Virus record (IMG/VR): IMGVR_UViG_3300008120_007066
Location: 1 to 25,112 of that record
Source of the DNA: a virus
DNA: 25,112 nucleotides
Direction: 5' to 3' (one strand)
Of the stretch, positions 23,936 to 25,112 are shown piece by piece (position 1 is the stretch's first letter; the number at the start of each line of letters is the position of its first letter). The notes below the pieces were generated by a model. The model saw only the letters and a program-made list of their open reading frames with translations, was not told where the DNA came from and did not search any database. Made by a program: the position numbers and the translations under genes.

Positions 23936-23950
23936 TACCACCGTATAGCC

Positions 23951-24202
23951 CTACAAACTTACGCTAGCCGGTACTTGAGGTATATATTTTATTGACTTAC
24001 CAGCACCTAATTCATATAATTTGAAATCGCTGAGTATCTCTAAATTTCCATCATCATCATTACCTTCCATTATTTCCTCGAGGGCATCCTTCACATCGAT
24101 CCACTCTCCCTGACATACTAGCTCCATGTCAGAATCTAGGACGATGTAGTACTTGGGTTTACTTGTTGTTGCTGTCTTGGTTGTTGTTTGCTTTTTAGCC
24201 AT
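23951..24202 (-). CDS. Small acidic hypothetical protein
   Basis: This 83-aa protein has a Lys/Thr-rich N-terminus (MAKKQTTTKTATTSKPKYYI) followed by a small, acidic alpha/beta segment (VLDSDMELVCQGEWIDVKDA; EEIMEGNDDDGNLEIL) and a short tail. It has no cysteine cluster or membrane segment and is unrecognised. A duplicated leader cassette lies upstream (24203-24258) and the hairpin at 23901 lies downstream, so it appears to be a separately controlled single-gene unit. Confidence 0.62.
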   Translation of the reverse strand: MAKKQTTTKTATTSKPKYYIVLDSDMELVCQGEWIDVKDALEEIMEGNDDDGNLEILSDFKLYELGAGKSIKYIPQVPASVSL

Positions 24203-24258
24203 ACGTTTAATTTTTAATTGTGATATGAATATATGAATTGTGTTCTGCCTAGCCCTAT
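24203..24258 (-). promoter_or_regulatory. Leader cassette A: promoter-like element before the 83-aa gene
   Basis: On the minus strand, CATATATTCAT (24225-24235) lies 22 bp before the ATG and is followed by AATTAAAAATTAAACGT. The spacer before the 104-aa gene carries the same 11-mer, the same AATTAAAACGT end and a related GGGCNNGGCAGA upstream. Conservation of a non-coding spacer between adjacent unrelated genes argues for a functional promoter and translation-initiation region. Confidence 0.55.
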
Positions 24259-24573
24259 TTACCTTACCTCTCTTAACATGCGTTGATATTCAGCTGGTGA
24301 TTCATCTCCATACCCAATATACGTTCTACCATCTCCACCTTTAATAGTATATGTGTTGTTCTTTTTATTATTATATCTACTATGCAGTTGTTTTCTTAAT
24401 TGCTCGATGTCTTCCTTCTGCTCCTCAATGATCATGAAGCAGATGAATATGATTGCCATTAGTAGGGCTCCAAACCCAATAATCAGATCTTGATTGGTTT
24501 GGGCTTTAATGAACATTAAATACAGGGCAATTACGCTTAATACTGAACTCAGGATACCATTAATTATTTTCAT
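24259..24573 (-). CDS. Small two-helix membrane protein with cytoplasmic tail
   Basis: This 104-aa protein has hydrophobic helices at about 5-22 (NGILSSVLSVIALYLMFI) and 28-49 (DLIIGFGALLMAIIFICFMI). A charged coiled-coil tail follows (EEQKEDIEQLRKQLHSRY), then TYTIKGGDGRTYIGYGDESP. No signal peptide or known domain is recognised. It sits between two copies of the duplicated leader cassette, so it is probably transcribed from cassette B. An early phage protein acting at the host membrane is a reasonable but untested idea. Confidence 0.65.
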   Translation of the reverse strand: MKIINGILSSVLSVIALYLMFIKAQTNQDLIIGFGALLMAIIFICFMIIEEQKEDIEQLRKQLHSRYNNKKNNTYTIKGGDGRTYIGYGDESPAEYQRMLREVR

Positions 24574-24628
24574 ACGTTTTAATTTTATGACATGAATATA
24601 TGAGTGGGGCTCTGCCCCACCCCATTTA
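24574..24628 (-). promoter_or_regulatory. Leader cassette B: hairpin plus promoter-like element before the 104-aa gene
   Basis: It contains a perfect hairpin GTGGGGC-TCT-GCCCCAC (24604-24620) immediately upstream, on the minus strand, of CATATATTCAT (24592-24602) and AAAATTAAAACGT before the ATG. It parallels cassette A in length (55 versus 56 bp), in the 11-mer and in the CGT-ATG junction. The hairpin may end transcription of the 47-aa gene before re-initiation. Confidence 0.55.
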
Positions 24629-24772
24629 CTAGTTACCCTTATTAATATGTGATTGTATTAACTGGGTTAACTCGTTTATGTACTGTTGTACTTTGTAGTT
24701 ATCTATTAATTTGTTGTTTTTAATAGTAACACTTACAGTTACATCTTTGGTTGTGTTTTTTAATTTACTCAT
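24629..24772 (-). CDS. 47-aa hypothetical protein
   Basis: The frame runs from ATG at 24772 to TAG at 24629: MSKLKNTTKDVTVSVTIKNN followed by a helical end (KVQQYINELTQLIQSHINKG). Too short for most gene callers, it is supported by a complete frame that exactly fills the space between cassette B and the next small gene, and by polar, non-random composition with a strand then an amphipathic helix. It is probably soluble; the function is unknown. Confidence 0.5.
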   Translation of the reverse strand: MSKLKNTTKDVTVSVTIKNNKLIDNYKVQQYINELTQLIQSHINKGN

Positions 24773-24814
24773 ATAGTAAATATAAGTAATTAATTGTGAC
24801 CAGTTATATTTATT

Positions 24815-24982
24815 TTATACTAATTCATCTTCATTATATACCTCACTCATTATACTATCCCTCATCATATCCATTAATCTATCTATTTCATTATCATCCA
24901 TCATCTTATCTTTCATATCTCTCACCTTACCTAAACAATAATACAAATCATTCAATTCACTAACAGTTAATTCTATAATCAT
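24815..24982 (-). CDS. 55-aa acidic hypothetical protein
   Basis: The frame runs from ATG at 24982 to TAA at 24815: MIIELTVSELNDLYYCLGKV followed by a Met/Asp-rich helix (RDMKDKMMDDNEIDRLMDMM) and an acidic tail. The leader on the minus strand carries GTATATTTATTAAAATTAAAATT, resembling the other small-gene leaders. The amphipathic helical character supports coding. It could be an anti-host or regulatory peptide, as many small acidic phage proteins are, but nothing specific shows this. Confidence 0.5.
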   Translation of the reverse strand: MIIELTVSELNDLYYCLGKVRDMKDKMMDDNEIDRLMDMMRDSIMSEVYNEDELV

Positions 24983-25112
24983 AATTTTAATTTTAATAAA
25001 TATACATAATTAATTTTGCCTTTTTAAATAATAATATAATATATTTTCAAACTATTTCATTAATTATATTATTTAAACTTTATCAACTATACTTTTCAAC
25101 TATTTTATTTAT
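24983..25112 (-). promoter_or_regulatory. AT-rich right-edge leader with direct repeats
   Basis: This stretch holds the leader of the 55-aa gene and, further right, the near-identical direct repeats TATATTTTCAAACTATTTC (25040-25058) and TATACTTTTCAACTATTTT (25088-25106), plus a second TCAACTAT at 25083-25090. On the minus strand a short open stretch ending at 25083 (IVEKYS, then stop) could be the tail of a gene beyond the edge, but is too short to claim. Confidence 0.35.

Larger units (their letters stand above)
23521..23950. other. GC-rich 430-bp non-coding region with repeats
   Basis: This is the longest gene-free stretch in the window, and its base composition is clearly richer in GC than its surroundings. 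It holds, in order on the plus strand: an AT-rich leader of the 59-aa gene (23521-23550), G-rich runs (23600-23616), six AACGT words at 23626-23724, an inverted repeat GTCAACG-TAG-CGTTGAC (23700-23716), a second one AGTATAT-GTGT-ATATACT (23728-23745), an A/T tract (23789-23802), the tandem 11-bp repeats (23820-23895), and a strong hairpin terminator (23901-23935). Long frames exist on both strands, but they run through the hairpin and repeats and look accidental. A replication origin, partition-like site, regulatory hub or non-coding RNA are possible readings. Confidence 0.6.

Noticed and set aside
23570-23995. 141-codon open frame on the plus strand in the GC-rich spacer
   Set aside because: It runs through the terminator hairpin and the tandem repeats (giving repetitive AIDPLSTAIDPRST), overlaps the end of the 83-aa gene, and would be the only plus-strand gene. 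GC-rich DNA produces long chance frames.
1-25112. tRNA genes and CRISPR arrays
   Set aside because: No cloverleaf with a matching acceptor stem and T-loop was found by eye, and no regularly spaced repeats of CRISPR length. The 11-bp tandem array has no spacers.

Overview
The window reads as part of a tailed bacteriophage genome, probably a contractile-tailed (myovirus) phage with a T4-like baseplate and a Bacteroidota host. The phage assignment rests on a contiguous minus-strand cluster with recognisable T4-type functions: a gp55-like late sigma factor (20694-21476), a baseplate spike/hub protein (19070-20269), gp25-like (16975-17391) and gp6-like (15153-16973) baseplate wedge proteins, a GH19 lysin (14547-15140), and a series of long, Gly/Ser/Thr-rich beta-structured virion proteins (4101-14534). 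The host assignment rests on AT-rich, Shine-Dalgarno-poor leaders and on a truncated Oar-type TonB-dependent receptor (1-1782), a family characteristic of Bacteroidota. These are family assignments made by eye; no database search was run.

Every supportable gene lies on the minus strand, so transcription runs from high to low coordinates. Right part (about 22.0-25.1 kb): small genes (47 to 165 aa), several encoding one- or two-helix membrane proteins and one a T5orf172/GIY-YIG nuclease-like protein. This has the look of a phage accessory region. It is split by a 430-bp GC-rich non-coding stretch (23521-23950) with tandem 11-bp repeats, two inverted repeats and a strong bidirectional terminator. 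Middle (13.1-22.0 kb): the late sigma factor followed by the baseplate and tail assembly genes, tightly packed with 1-4 bp overlaps. Left-middle (4.1-13.1 kb): a 1554-aa baseplate/tail protein and surface-exposed structural proteins with Ig-like or carbohydrate-binding-like character, two sharing a paralogous C-terminal domain and one apparently frameshifted. Left (1.9-4.1 kb): a GIY-YIG nuclease, a DnaG-type primase with zinc finger and TOPRIM domain, and a RecB/Cas4-like PD-(D/E)XK nuclease, closed by a clear intrinsic terminator (1797-1830).

The late sigma factor would direct host RNA polymerase to the virion genes; gp25, gp6, the spike and the 1554-aa protein would build the baseplate; the DNRLRE-like, Ig-like and paralogous-tip proteins would decorate it or bind the host surface; and the GH19 enzyme would cut peptidoglycan. 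The primase and nuclease serve replication or recombination.

The points most worth attention are a host-type TonB-dependent receptor gene directly abutting a lytic-type phage cluster, the repeat-bearing GC-rich intergenic element, the apparent +1 frameshift in the surface protein at 4421-6050, and a duplicated 55-bp promoter/leader cassette at 24203-24258 and 24574-24628.
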